Shown here piece by piece: positions 51,546 to 60,154 of a DNA stretch of 64,000 bases (position 1 is its first letter; each line of letters opens with the position of its first letter). The stretch lies in NCBI RefSeq assembly GCF_900102545.1, contig NZ_FNBN01000009.1, positions 62,001 through 126,000 of the forward strand. The letters run 5' to 3'. Below the pieces are notes generated by a model that did not search any database, had not been told where the DNA came from, and was given only the letters and a program-made list of their open reading frames with translations. The translations under genes and the position numbers were made by a program. This DNA is from Chitinophaga filiformis (GTDB lineage Bacteria > Bacteroidota > Bacteroidia > Chitinophagales > Chitinophagaceae).

Positions 51546-52540
51546 AGTGTCTTTGCGGTATCAGATGGTATGGGCTGTACTTTAGACTTTTTGCCAAACA
51601 GGGAGAAGTGTACGTAACGTTTTGGGTTTACGCGCAGGTCTTCCAGTAATTTATTCAGGCTGTTGAGCGAAGCTTGCAGGTTATTATATACTTTCTTGTC
51701 GTTCAGCATCAAGCCGATAGACCCATCCGTACTGTTTAATTTAGCAATTGTTTCGTTCAGGCGCGTTACCATTTGCTGCAGATCCAGCAACGTTTTATCG
51801 AGCTGGCCATTTGCCAGGGCGGCGGTTGTTTTTTCCGCATTGCCCAGGATGGCGTTAATCTTGTCGTTATTATTTTTCAGGTTGGCAGTCAGCGCCTCCA
51901 GGTTATCAAACGTAGCTTTTACATTCCCGTGCTGGGGATCCAGCATACTGTTCAGGGAAGCAGAAGTACGTGTGAAGTTGTTCATGGTGGTATTCAGATG
52001 AGCAACAGCCTCACGGAGATTTCCTTTGGTAGCAGGGTCGAAAATGGAATTTACGGTTAGGAGTACTGAATCAACAGTACCGAGTGTTCCTTCCAGTTTT
52101 TTTACCAATGGGCTCAGCTGTTCCTTAAGCGCATCGGTAATAGAGCCATCTACAGCGGCATAGATGGTATCGCCATCCTCAAGATAGGCATTAGCGTTAC
52201 CAAAGTCAATCTGTACAGATTTAGTGCCTAAGAGATCGCTGGCTATGCGGGCTACAGAGTTCTGAGGAATATCCACTTTTTTGGTGATCCTTAGCTCAAC
52301 CAGGATCCTGCCGGCATTCTTATCCATAATTTCCAGGTTGGATACGTTACCCACTACGAGGCCGTTCACCTGTACAGGGTTAGAGGGCTGAAGTCCATTT
52401 ACCTGGCTATATACGGCATAAATTTTCTTTGTTTTTGAAAAAAGGCTTTTACCTTTTAACAAATTAAAACCCAAAATCAGCATAGCAATCGAGACGGCTG
52501 CCAGAACGCCTACTTTGGTTTCGTTTGATACTTTAAACAT
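51542..52540 (-). CDS. mlaD: MlaD/MCE-family phospholipid-transport protein
   Basis: 332 residues: short cytoplasmic end, one membrane helix (VGVLAAVSIAMLILGFNLL), one MCE domain (about 35-115; VYSQVNGLQPSNPVQVNGLV, SVARIASDLLGTKSVQIDFG) and a long helical C terminus. MCE proteins form hexameric rings that move lipids between membranes. ATG at 52540 is preferred to the one 8 codons upstream, since the family usually starts MFKVSNETKVG. The mlaE and mlaF partners are not in the window. Confidence 0.92.
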   Translation of the reverse strand: MFKVSNETKVGVLAAVSIAMLILGFNLLKGKSLFSKTKKIYAVYSQVNGLQPSNPVQVNGLVVGNVSNLEIMDKNAGRILVELRITKKVDIPQNSVARIASDLLGTKSVQIDFGNANAYLEDGDTIYAAVDGSITDALKEQLSPLVKKLEGTLGTVDSVLLTVNSIFDPATKGNLREAVAHLNTTMNNFTRTSASLNSMLDPQHGNVKATFDNLEALTANLKNNNDKINAILGNAEKTTAALANGQLDKTLLDLQQMVTRLNETIAKLNSTDGSIGLMLNDKKVYNNLQASLNSLNKLLEDLRVNPKRYVHFSLFGKKSKVQPIPSDTAKTL

Positions 52541-52561
52541 AGAATACGTTATACGTTGCTG

Positions 52562-52590
52562 CAAAAATAATCAAAAAAGGTTGCGGGCAA
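52562..52590 (-). promoter_or_regulatory. promoter of the mlaD-ostA-nhaA operon
   Basis: On the minus strand TTG (52588-52590), 18 bases, then TATTTTTG (52562-52569), an exact TAnnTTTG. The start point should be near 52555, so the mRNA leader is ~15 bases. Confidence 0.55.
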
Positions 52591-52749
52591 TCATGCTCCT
52601 GCCCTCTGGGGCGAACACGGAATCCGTTGCCTGTTTTTTAACGGCAGACAAATATGCAGCTTTTCAGGAGAAAAAGTAAAGTAATAATATGTTAAAAGGA
52701 GATGGTGGGGTAGGGGTATGTATCGGGTTAATTATCCTTTGGGAGGCTC

Positions 52750-54408
52750 TTAGCGGCTGGCAATATTATCTGCGGATACGAGAGAAGCGTTCCAGAATCC
52801 TGCTTTTTTAGCTTTGGTCAATGCAGCATTGGCTTCTTTTTCAGTTTTGAAGTTGACCCAGATATATTTATTAAGGGATTTGCGGTTGATCACAACGGTT
52901 TCGCGGATGATAGTGCCGCGTAAGCCCTTGAAAATAGGCGCGCTACGTGTATATCTCTTGTCGGTGATCAGCAGTTGCACATCATATTTGAAACTGACCT
53001 TCGGGACGCTTGTTCGAGTAGGGGAGGGGGATTTAGCGGCTGCCAGCTGTACTTCTTCATCGTCCTGACCCATCAGCGTAGCTTTCCTGAAGCCAAGCTG
53101 CTTTGCCTGGCGCAAAGCAGCATTAGCTTCAGAACGGGACTTAAAACTGCCCCAGATGTATTTATATTTATTTACTTTCTTACTGTTCATCACGAGCTGT
53201 TCCTTCCGGATGGTGCCTCTCAGTTTATTGAAAATGGCGGCATTGCGGGTGTATTTTTTATCGCTGACCAGCAACTGCACATCATATTTATATGGATTTC
53301 CTGCTTCAGGCCTGGCTGATTTACCCGAAGAAGCCACCTGACGGTTGGCTGTTCTGGTAGTTGCCTGCGTTTTTGTATTTGCAGCAGGTTTCGTGTTTTT
53401 GCTCCTTGACTTAGGTGAATTATAGCTGATAGGAGTAGCGTCCATGGTCGGCTGCTCAGATGCAGGAGTGGCCTGGCGTTCTTCCGGAGTGCTGTAACGG
53501 CCCAGTTCCTCTTTATAACGTTTGATAGCTTTAAAGATACAGTTCGCAGCTTCCTGCTGTCCGGAGGCAGAGTTCAGGTAATCTTCCTCTTCAGGATTGC
53601 TGATGAAGCCCAGTTCCACCAGTACGCTCGGCATAGCGGTGGCCTGGAGTACCCAGATACCTTTTTCATCACGCTGGCGGGCGCCGCGACTGATACGACC
53701 CACACTGGAGAATTCATCTTCAATGAGTGTTGACAGGCGGAGGCTCTGGTCAAAGTAGGCGTTGCGGAGGGTATTTAATAATATAAAGGTTTCAGGATCA
53801 GACATGTCCAGTACGGAATTGGCGTCTTCGGAATTGGCATCCAGCATGATCACGGAGGAGCTTTCTTTCAGCGATTCCGTTTTGGCATTGTTCTTTCCGG
53901 TAGCCCATACATAGGTTTCGGTACCCTGGGCGGTACTGGGAGAGGTGGCATAGATAGCCCTTTTCACGGGCACCTTACGCTTACCTTTTTTAACGTATAC
54001 GGTTTTGTAACCAGTCACCCGACGGGTCGGACCCGCTGAGTTACAGTGAATTGAAATAAAAAGATCTCCTTTTTCCCTGTTAGCGATAATAGCTCTCTCA
54101 TTCAGATCGGCACGAAGGGTGGAACCCAGGGCATTCCTGGTTTTACGCGTATATACTACACGTACGTCCTTCATATTTGCTTCAATCAGCTTTCCAAGCT
54201 GTAGCGCCACATCCAGTACAACTCCTTCTTCGGTGGAATACTTGCCCCGGGCTCCCGGAGTCTGGGCGCTATGGCCAGGATCGATGATGATAGTTCTGAG
54301 GGGCGGATTTTGCTTTTTTCCAATGACAGTTCGGTTCGTTGCATAAAGAAGGATCGTCCCTAAAAAGATGGCACATCCCAAAAAGATCCAAAATCGGTTC
54401 CAGCGCAT
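52750..54408 (-). CDS. N-acetylmuramoyl-L-alanine amidase with two SPOR-like domains
   Basis: 552 residues. An N-terminal membrane anchor (5-22) leads to an Amidase_3 domain (37-300) with zinc ligands H46 (DPGHSAQTPGARG), E60 or E61, H121 (SIHCNSA) and catalytic E265 (VLVELGFIS). A Thr/Ala/Ser linker follows. Then two similar SPOR-like units: 373-455 (YKYDVQLLVSDKKYTRNAAI) and about 470-548 (FKYDVQLLITDKRYTRSAPI). SPOR domains bind glycan stripped of stem peptides at the division site, so this enzyme probably splits septal peptidoglycan. It diverges from lptD. Confidence 0.92.
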   Translation of the reverse strand: MRWNRFWIFLGCAIFLGTILLYATNRTVIGKKQNPPLRTIIIDPGHSAQTPGARGKYSTEEGVVLDVALQLGKLIEANMKDVRVVYTRKTRNALGSTLRADLNERAIIANREKGDLFISIHCNSAGPTRRVTGYKTVYVKKGKRKVPVKRAIYATSPSTAQGTETYVWATGKNNAKTESLKESSSVIMLDANSEDANSVLDMSDPETFILLNTLRNAYFDQSLRLSTLIEDEFSSVGRISRGARQRDEKGIWVLQATAMPSVLVELGFISNPEEEDYLNSASGQQEAANCIFKAIKRYKEELGRYSTPEERQATPASEQPTMDATPISYNSPKSRSKNTKPAANTKTQATTRTANRQVASSGKSARPEAGNPYKYDVQLLVSDKKYTRNAAIFNKLRGTIRKEQLVMNSKKVNKYKYIWGSFKSRSEANAALRQAKQLGFRKATLMGQDDEEVQLAAAKSPSPTRTSVPKVSFKYDVQLLITDKRYTRSAPIFKGLRGTIIRETVVINRKSLNKYIWVNFKTEKEANAALTKAKKAGFWNASLVSADNIASR

Positions 54409-54589
54409 GACTCAGTTTTTATTATATTTTAGTGGGCGTTAGTAGTATGTTAAATTGTTTAAAGATCGCAGCGTCCGCTTTGACCATTAAGATGTCGTTC
54501 GTATTTTGGCCCTGATAAATGACCGTATGCTTGTTTGGCCTGGCACTCATTTTCGTTTTACAATTGATAATAATTTGTCTAAAAACATG

Positions 54590-54597
54590 TAGGTTTG
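54590..54597 (+). promoter_or_regulatory. -7 element of lptD
   Basis: TAGGTTTG, an exact TAnnTTTG, ends 14 bases before the ATG. A TTG at 54564-54566, 23 bases upstream, could be the -33 element. Confidence 0.5.
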
Positions 54598-54611
54598 TGC
54601 CCGCTTAACAC

Positions 54612-57401
54612 ATGCACCTGAATCACAAAAATAATTATAAAAAGTTTTTGCGACAGATATACCTGGTTTTTGCCGGTATATTAATTGTCATTCCCTTCAT
54701 AATAACAGCTGTCGCAACTCCTGCGCCAGATGCCTATGAGAGTTTTAACAAAAGTTTCACAGATGGCGTGCCCAAAGATACGGTGCCCGTTTCCAGAACT
54801 GATACTTCCTCCCGGGGAAAAGATACAACATTAAGGCCAGTTATAACGCCAGCCGAAGAGGTAACTGACAGCGTTCCGGTATCGACTGATTATACCGGTA
54901 CTGACAGTATGTTTGTCCCTAAACTCTCCAAAGACAGCCTGGATGCGCCTATCACGTATAAAGCTAAGGATTCGATCGTTCTGGTAGTGCCGGATAAACG
55001 TTTTTATTTTTATGGTACTGCCAATACCAAGTATAAGAAAACGAGCCTGTCTGCAGAACGTATGAACTATACCCAGTCTACGGGCATCATGGAAGCCACC
55101 ACCGCGCTGGATACTGCCGGTAAGCCCTATGGCCGTCCGCAGCTGGATGATAACGGTCAGGCCTTCGATTCTGATACACTCAGATATAATATTACCACAC
55201 AGCGGGCAAAAATCTACAATACCCGTTCCCAATATGGGGAAGGCTTTGTGGCCAGTGAGCAGACGAAACGTGAGCCAGACAACAGCATCTTCGGTTTCAG
55301 GAATGGATATACTACCTGTAACCTGGATACTCCTCACTTCCAGTTCAGGGCCAGAAAGATCAAGGTGATACCGGATAAACTGGTGATCTCCGGTCCGGCC
55401 AACCTCGAGATTGAAGGCGTACCTACACCCTTATTTATACCGTTTGCCATCTTCCCTATCACCCACGGACAACAGTCTGGTATCCTGGTGCCTGGCTATG
55501 TAGTGAATGCACAGAAGGGTATGGGTCTGGAAAATGGTGGTTATTATATCGGTCTGGGCGACAATTTCGACCTGACCATGCGTGGTGATATCTACTCTTA
55601 CGGTAGCTGGTCCATCACAGCCAGTCCTACCTACCGGAAACGCTACCATTATAATGGCGGTATGACGCTGAGTTTCGCCAATACCCGTTTCGGCGACCCG
55701 TCTGTTAAAAGTGAGTTTAGCCGCTCACGTGACTTCCGTGTTACCTGGAACCATAGTATGGACAGTAAGGCGCGTCCCGGTGTTACCTTCGGGGCCAGCG
55801 TAAACTTCGGTACGTCCAGCTATAATACTTTCAACGTGTATGATTACGCGTCCCGCGTTAATAATAACTTAGGATCGTCTATCAGTTTCTCGAAGACCTG
55901 GCAGGGAAAACCGTTCAACTTTACCTCCAGCCTTACCCATTCACAGAACCTGACCACGCGCGACGTTAATATATCATTCCCGTCGGCCACCTTTACTATG
56001 AATACCATCTATCCTTTCCAGCCAAAAGAAGTGGTAGGCAAGGCCAAATGGTATCATAAACTGGGGATAGGTTATAATGCCACACTGCAAAACAGTGTGA
56101 CCTTTAAAGATTCTTTGTTTGGTAAGTCACAGATGTTTGACGCCTTACAGTCCGGTATGAAGCATGCCATTCCTATTTCCTTCTCCATACCGGTATTTAA
56201 GAATTTTACCTTTTCTCCGTCGATAAGTTATTCTGAATACTGGTTTACCAAGAAGACAATAAGGACATTTAACCGCGATAAGCGCTATAGTTTAGATTCA
56301 TTAGGACGCATAGATACCTCCTACCAGTCAGGCTTCTTTACCGCCAGACAGGCCAGCGCCGGCGTATCATTGTCCACCGCCCTGTATGGTATGTACCAGT
56401 TTGGCAAGAATTCAAAGATCAAAGCTATCAGGCACGTAATGAGGCCAACCATCAGCGCCAGCCTTGCGCCCGATCTTGCGAAGAACGCTTATTATGATCT
56501 TTATTATACCAGGGATAGCCAGAAAGTAAGGCAGTCGTATTTCACCAGTTCCTCCGTTGGAGTGCCTTCGGAAGGAAGGTCCGGATCTATTTCCTTCGGA
56601 ATAGATAACAACCTGGAAATGAAGGTATTCTCGAAAAAGGATACCTCTGCCAATAAAGAAAAAAAGATCAAGCTGCTGGATGGTTTTGGTATCAATGGCT
56701 CGTATAACTTCCTGGCAGACAGCTTCCAGTTGTCCAATTTTAATATTTATGCCCGTACAAACCTCTTCGATAAACTGAATATCACAGCTGGTGGTACTAT
56801 TGATCCTTATGTAGTAAATGCCAGGGGAAACAGGATAGAGAAGTATGTATGGCAGGATGGCAAATTCAGTATTGGTCGTCTTACCAGTGCCAACATTGCA
56901 TTGAGCACCTCTTTCCAGTCGTCCGACAAGAAAAGCAAACAGAAGGAACAGGAAATCCAGAATCTTGAGAATGAGCAGAGCAACGATGCTGCCTTCCAGG
57001 CGCAACAGCGTCAGCTGCAGGCCATCAGAAAGAATCCGGGTGAATATGTGGATTTTGATATTCCGTGGAAACTGGACCTCTCCTATAGCTTAACCTATAG
57101 TAAATCTATCATTCCCGATTCAGGAGGGGTGGTAAAGAGCATTAACCAGTATCTCGCATTTAATGGAGACTTCAGCCTGACGCCTAAATGGAAGATAGGG
57201 GTGAACAGTGGTTATAACTTTATTGACAATAAGCTGGCATATACGAACGTGTATATTTCACGTGATCTCCACTGCTGGCAGATGTCTATCAACCTGATCC
57301 CGATCGGTACTTACCGTCAGTTCAGCATTACTATTAGTCCGAAATCAGGTATTCTGCGTGACCTCCGTCTCAACAGGTCGCGAACGTTCTACGATTTATA
57401 A
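54612..57401 (+). CDS. lptD: LPS-assembly outer-membrane protein LptD
   Basis: 929 residues. An N-terminal hydrophobic segment (FLRQIYLVFAGILIVIPFII) is followed by a Thr/Asp-rich linker, an OstA-like periplasmic domain (about 120-300; RFYFYGTANTKYKKTSLSAE, TPHFQFRARKIKVIPDKLVI) and a barrel of the LptD C-terminal type (from VNAQKGMGLENGGYYIGLGD). LptD inserts LPS into the outer leaflet. It faces the amidase and the mlaD-ostA operon across a shared upstream region, which groups outer-membrane lipid genes here. Confidence 0.92.
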   Translation: MHLNHKNNYKKFLRQIYLVFAGILIVIPFIITAVATPAPDAYESFNKSFTDGVPKDTVPVSRTDTSSRGKDTTLRPVITPAEEVTDSVPVSTDYTGTDSMFVPKLSKDSLDAPITYKAKDSIVLVVPDKRFYFYGTANTKYKKTSLSAERMNYTQSTGIMEATTALDTAGKPYGRPQLDDNGQAFDSDTLRYNITTQRAKIYNTRSQYGEGFVASEQTKREPDNSIFGFRNGYTTCNLDTPHFQFRARKIKVIPDKLVISGPANLEIEGVPTPLFIPFAIFPITHGQQSGILVPGYVVNAQKGMGLENGGYYIGLGDNFDLTMRGDIYSYGSWSITASPTYRKRYHYNGGMTLSFANTRFGDPSVKSEFSRSRDFRVTWNHSMDSKARPGVTFGASVNFGTSSYNTFNVYDYASRVNNNLGSSISFSKTWQGKPFNFTSSLTHSQNLTTRDVNISFPSATFTMNTIYPFQPKEVVGKAKWYHKLGIGYNATLQNSVTFKDSLFGKSQMFDALQSGMKHAIPISFSIPVFKNFTFSPSISYSEYWFTKKTIRTFNRDKRYSLDSLGRIDTSYQSGFFTARQASAGVSLSTALYGMYQFGKNSKIKAIRHVMRPTISASLAPDLAKNAYYDLYYTRDSQKVRQSYFTSSSVGVPSEGRSGSISFGIDNNLEMKVFSKKDTSANKEKKIKLLDGFGINGSYNFLADSFQLSNFNIYARTNLFDKLNITAGGTIDPYVVNARGNRIEKYVWQDGKFSIGRLTSANIALSTSFQSSDKKSKQKEQEIQNLENEQSNDAAFQAQQRQLQAIRKNPGEYVDFDIPWKLDLSYSLTYSKSIIPDSGGVVKSINQYLAFNGDFSLTPKWKIGVNSGYNFIDNKLAYTNVYISRDLHCWQMSINLIPIGTYRQFSITISPKSGILRDLRLNRSRTFYDL

Positions 57402-57472
57402 CATCATTTCCGTTTTCCCCCGGGTTATCGCCCGGGGGGATAAATTTATGCCTGGCGCGGATTGCCGGGAGC

Positions 57473-57652
57473 AGTCCGTATTGTTTCCGGGGGGAAACCG
57501 ATTCGGTTACCCGGGGGTGAAACCCAATCCCGTTTCCACGGGGGAAACCCGATTCGGTCATCCGGGGATGAAATCGATCCGTTTTCCCGGGGTGAAACCG
57601 ATTCGGTTACCCGTGGGTTGAAAACCGATTCCGTTTTCCCCGGGGTTGAAAA
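57473..57652. repeat. 25-bp-period array of hairpin units
   Basis: Seven units of 24-28 bases start at 57473, 57498, 57523, 57548, 57574, 57598 and 57625. Most begin CCGATTCSGTT, continue with a CCCGGGG core and end TGAAA. Each core is palindromic. The last unit overlaps the left arm of the REP-like element. Confidence 0.85.
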
Positions 57653-57689
57653 CCCCGGGCTACAAACAATGGGACTCCTGCCGGAGTCC
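57639..57689 (+). repeat. REP-like double-hairpin element, copy 2
   Basis: CCCGGGGTT (57639-57647) and AACCCCGGG (57651-57659) pair over 9 bases. The right arm runs into the core GGGCTACAAACA (57657-57668). After AATG, GGACTCC (57672-57678) and GGAGTCC (57683-57689) form a second stem. On the opposite strand GTAG precedes the first hairpin. The core is identical to that at 18353-18364, while both stems differ yet still pair. Confidence 0.65.
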
Positions 57690-57726
57690 TATTACGTTTT
57701 GTTAATTACGTTTGCTGTAGGCATCC

Positions 57727-57781
57727 ATGCCTTTAGTATGCCTTTTACATGCCTTTGATATGCCTTTGACATGCCTTTAAG
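57727..57781. repeat. tandem array B, 11-bp period
   Basis: Five consecutive 11-base units: ATGCCTTTAGT, ATGCCTTTTAC, ATGCCTTTGAT, ATGCCTTTGAC, ATGCCTTTAAG. The first eight bases hardly vary; the last three do. It starts 38 bases after the REP-like element. Confidence 0.9.
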
Positions 57782-58034
57782 TTGGACCTGTGACAATTTC
57801 CGGGTCGGATCTCCCGGGGCATAGATAGCGTGCGCCTATACCCGACCTATAGGTATAGCCTCCACCGAATCTCAAGGGAGGTTGACCGAATAAGCTTCGG
57901 CGGACCAGGTAAAACGGCTACCTGATACTTTTTTCACATGGCATTTTAAGCCTGAAATGAAGAGTGAAAATATTAACTGACTGTTTGTCAGTTTGTTATG
58001 TTTTTTAAGGTTCTTTTTTACTGAGAGAGCAAGG

Positions 58035-58111
58035 GACGAATAAGCGGCGAATAAGCGACGAATAAGCGACGGCAAAGTATCGAACAAGTATTAAAATAGT
58101 ATCATAATTGC
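58035..58111. repeat. tandem array C, 11-bp period
   Basis: Seven 11-base units decaying to the right: GACGAATAAGC, GGCGAATAAGC, GACGAATAAGC, GACGGCAAAGT, ATCGAACAAGT, ATTAAAATAGT, ATCATAATTGC. It ends 30 bases before the plsC stop codon. Confidence 0.85.
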
Positions 58112-58141
58112 CATTCTTTCGGGCTTACCTGATGGCATCTG

Positions 58142-58885
58142 CTACCAGTTTTGTTCGATATGTTCCCACATCGTTTTAAACACCTTTTCTTTCAGTGATT
58201 CCGTATCTGCCAGTGTAAGTCCATCCGGATATATTGGAGGCAGAAAATGGACGTCTACGGCATGAGGAAGGGCATAAAAGACCTTGCCGGGAGGCAATAT
58301 CTTACGGGTATTGAAAATAACGGCCGGAAGAATGGGTTTCCCCGTTTCAATCGACAGGGTAAAGGCGCCGTCATAAAAAGACTTGAGAGGCTGGTCTGTT
58401 TTATTACGGGTGCCTTCGGGGTATAACAACATATGTACTCCTTCCTGCAGCACCCTTTTCATTTCCAGCACACTTCCTTTACGGCTTTCCGGATCATGCC
58501 TGTCCACAAGCACGGAACCGACCTTATACATGATACCGAAGATGGGCGTTTTCTCCATCTCTTTTTTCGCCAGGCTTTTGCTTCCCGCAGGGATGGCATA
58601 GGTAGTAGCCGGGATATCTACCATTGAGTTGTGATTACAGACAATGATGTAAGTTTCTTTTGACTTGAAATATTCCGTGCCCTTTCTGCGCACAGGACAG
58701 AATATCAGTGGCATATATACGTGCATCCAGCCGCGGCCCAATGCCATAAAATAACGGATATTGCGGGGAGAAGGTAGGAGAGATACCAGCCACATAGGTA
58801 GCAGCATGATCAGCATAGTACAGATAAACAGGATCAATGCATAAGCAGCGTACAACCTGGCCAGGAGATTCTTAAGCCATTTCAT
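58142..58885 (-). CDS. plsC: 1-acyl-sn-glycerol-3-phosphate acyltransferase
   Basis: 247 residues of the PlsC family, which acylates lysophosphatidic acid at the inner membrane during phospholipid synthesis. The catalytic HX4D is HNSMVD in VCNHNSMVDIPATTY (near residue 84). The substrate-binding LLYPEGTRNK and an N-terminal membrane helix (LYAAYALILFICTMLIMLLP) are also present. It ends at the repeat-rich region shared with lptD. Related lyso-ornithine lipid acyltransferases cannot be excluded. Confidence 0.92.
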   Translation of the reverse strand: MKWLKNLLARLYAAYALILFICTMLIMLLPMWLVSLLPSPRNIRYFMALGRGWMHVYMPLIFCPVRRKGTEYFKSKETYIIVCNHNSMVDIPATTYAIPAGSKSLAKKEMEKTPIFGIMYKVGSVLVDRHDPESRKGSVLEMKRVLQEGVHMLLYPEGTRNKTDQPLKSFYDGAFTLSIETGKPILPAVIFNTRKILPPGKVFYALPHAVDVHFLPPIYPDGLTLADTESLKEKVFKTMWEHIEQNW

Positions 58886-59013
58886 AATCTGTAGTAGTTA
58901 TTCTTTAGTCCCTTTTTTTCGTACATAAATATAGTTATAATCCGCTATATATCGCAGTCTTAATTTATGATTCTGATCACTCCCTGTAATAGTTCTGTAT
59001 TCAGATAGAAATG

Positions 59014-59277
59014 TCAGGAATCAGCTCCGTTATACAGGCGGATCCATTTTTTATGCCTCACCGACCTTTGCATTTCTGAATTCAAGTGGTGTTGCGTTCG
59101 TGAATGCGTGTTCTTCTCCCTATCTATGGTGACCGTCTGTGTGTCTCCCGAATTCCAGGCAATGGTAAAATACTTTGTGTCTCTGTCGCGGCCATAGTAT
59201 AGGCGGTCGAAGTTTTCTTCGTTTTTGAACAGCAGTAATGTGCCGCCGGATTTCGGATCTTTAAGTACTGGTTTCAT
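59014..59277 (-). pseudogene. truncated N-terminal fragment of an AraC-type regulator (probable)
   Basis: 87 codons. The first ~55 (MKPVLKDPKSGGTLLLFKNE, then RDTKYFTIAWNSGDTQTVTI) resemble the N-terminal cupin-like domain of Bacteroidota AraC regulators. After VTID the sequence becomes charged and unlike that family (REKNTHSRTQHH). Changing frame just after this point gives EEHAFTNATPLEF, closer to what a cupin would have. No helix-turn-helix follows in the 128 bases to the next gene, so this looks like a decayed remnant. A real small protein cannot be ruled out. Confidence 0.4.
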
Positions 59278-59317
59278 GCAAATAGCTCAATGTAGCTATC
59301 GCAATTTACATTCATAA

Positions 59318-60052
59318 TTAAGGATGGTCCTGCTTCCATATCTGTTGGTAATAGTTGCCCCAGTCGCGGATGTATTTGTAGTATTCGTACTCGGTTTCGA
59401 AGCTCTGCAACATCTCATAGGTAGGCCGGTATTGCACCATGAAACTATCCAGGACGGGCGATTGTAAACCTGTTAGTTTTTGGATCAGGGTCTTGTTAAA
59501 GCGGTAGTCTACGTATTTATCGTGCTCGATCGCTATGAGGTGTTCTCTGAATGCTTCCATTCTTTTGATCTTTCTCATGCTGAATAAGGCATCCAGGTTA
59601 ACGCCCACACCACCGCCTGCAGAGGAAATATATTCCGGTGAATAGTCAAATACCTTGCGGTATTCCTCACGATTGGCGATAGAGTCTAACTGATAACTTC
59701 TCCTTTTTTCCTGTATCTCTACGGTAGGCAGTGTAGTGACATCCACATGCAGGCTCATATCAAATGCGCGGCCGAGGGGGGCCTCCTTTACAGGGATCTT
59801 CATAGTGGCTTTCCCCAGGTAAGAAAAACTGATAGAGTCGGTGAGTGGTAGTTTGATACTATAGCGGCCCAGGGAATCTGTAATAGTGCCGGCGCCGGAA
59901 GTGCTCATTACACTTACGCCCGATAGTCCATAACGGGCCGAACGTTCATATACCGTTCCGTAGACAGTACGGACCTGCGCTTTGGTTATCCCGGCCAGCA
60001 GGACCAATACGACAAACAGGGCTGTTTTCAGGAAGAGGTTATTATTGTTCAT
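59318..60052 (-). CDS. secreted protein with carboxypeptidase-like regulatory domain
   Basis: 244 residues: signal peptide (LKTALFVVLVLLAGITKAQ), a carboxypeptidase-like regulatory beta-sandwich (about 28-105; RTVYGTVYERSARYGLSGVS, GTITDSLGRYSIKLPLTDSI), then a helical, Tyr- and Arg-rich C-terminal part (MRKIKRMEAFREHLIAIEHD). The family is common in Bacteroidota and its function is unknown. It has no receptor barrel and no adjacent receptor gene. Confidence 0.82.
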   Translation of the reverse strand: MNNNNLFLKTALFVVLVLLAGITKAQVRTVYGTVYERSARYGLSGVSVMSTSGAGTITDSLGRYSIKLPLTDSISFSYLGKATMKIPVKEAPLGRAFDMSLHVDVTTLPTVEIQEKRRSYQLDSIANREEYRKVFDYSPEYISSAGGGVGVNLDALFSMRKIKRMEAFREHLIAIEHDKYVDYRFNKTLIQKLTGLQSPVLDSFMVQYRPTYEMLQSFETEYEYYKYIRDWGNYYQQIWKQDHP

Positions 60053-60154
60053 TTCGGGACCAATCTAAGACAGGAGTAATATATAAGCAAGAGCAGGGTA
60101 AATATTAACATTTCATTTTAGATGAACGGCCGCTTGAAAAGGACCAACGGGGCG

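Larger units (their letters stand above)
57402..58141. other. 740-base repeat-rich intergenic region
   Basis: No credible gene; open frames here merely follow the repeats. In order it contains a GC hairpin (CCCCCGGG/CCCGGGGG, 57417-57438), a 25-bp tandem array, a REP-like element, 11-bp array B, a hairpin-rich stretch (57782-58010, for example CTATACC/GGTATAG) and 11-bp array C. lptD and plsC converge on it. Confidence 0.8.

Noticed and set aside
57473..57652. Possible CRISPR array
   Set aside because: Units follow one another without spacers, differ from each other and vary in length; no cas gene is present.
57462..57758. 98-codon plus-strand open frame over the 25-bp array
   Set aside because: Residues repeat with the array (RFPGGET-like) and change frame use with unit length; better explained as non-coding repeats.
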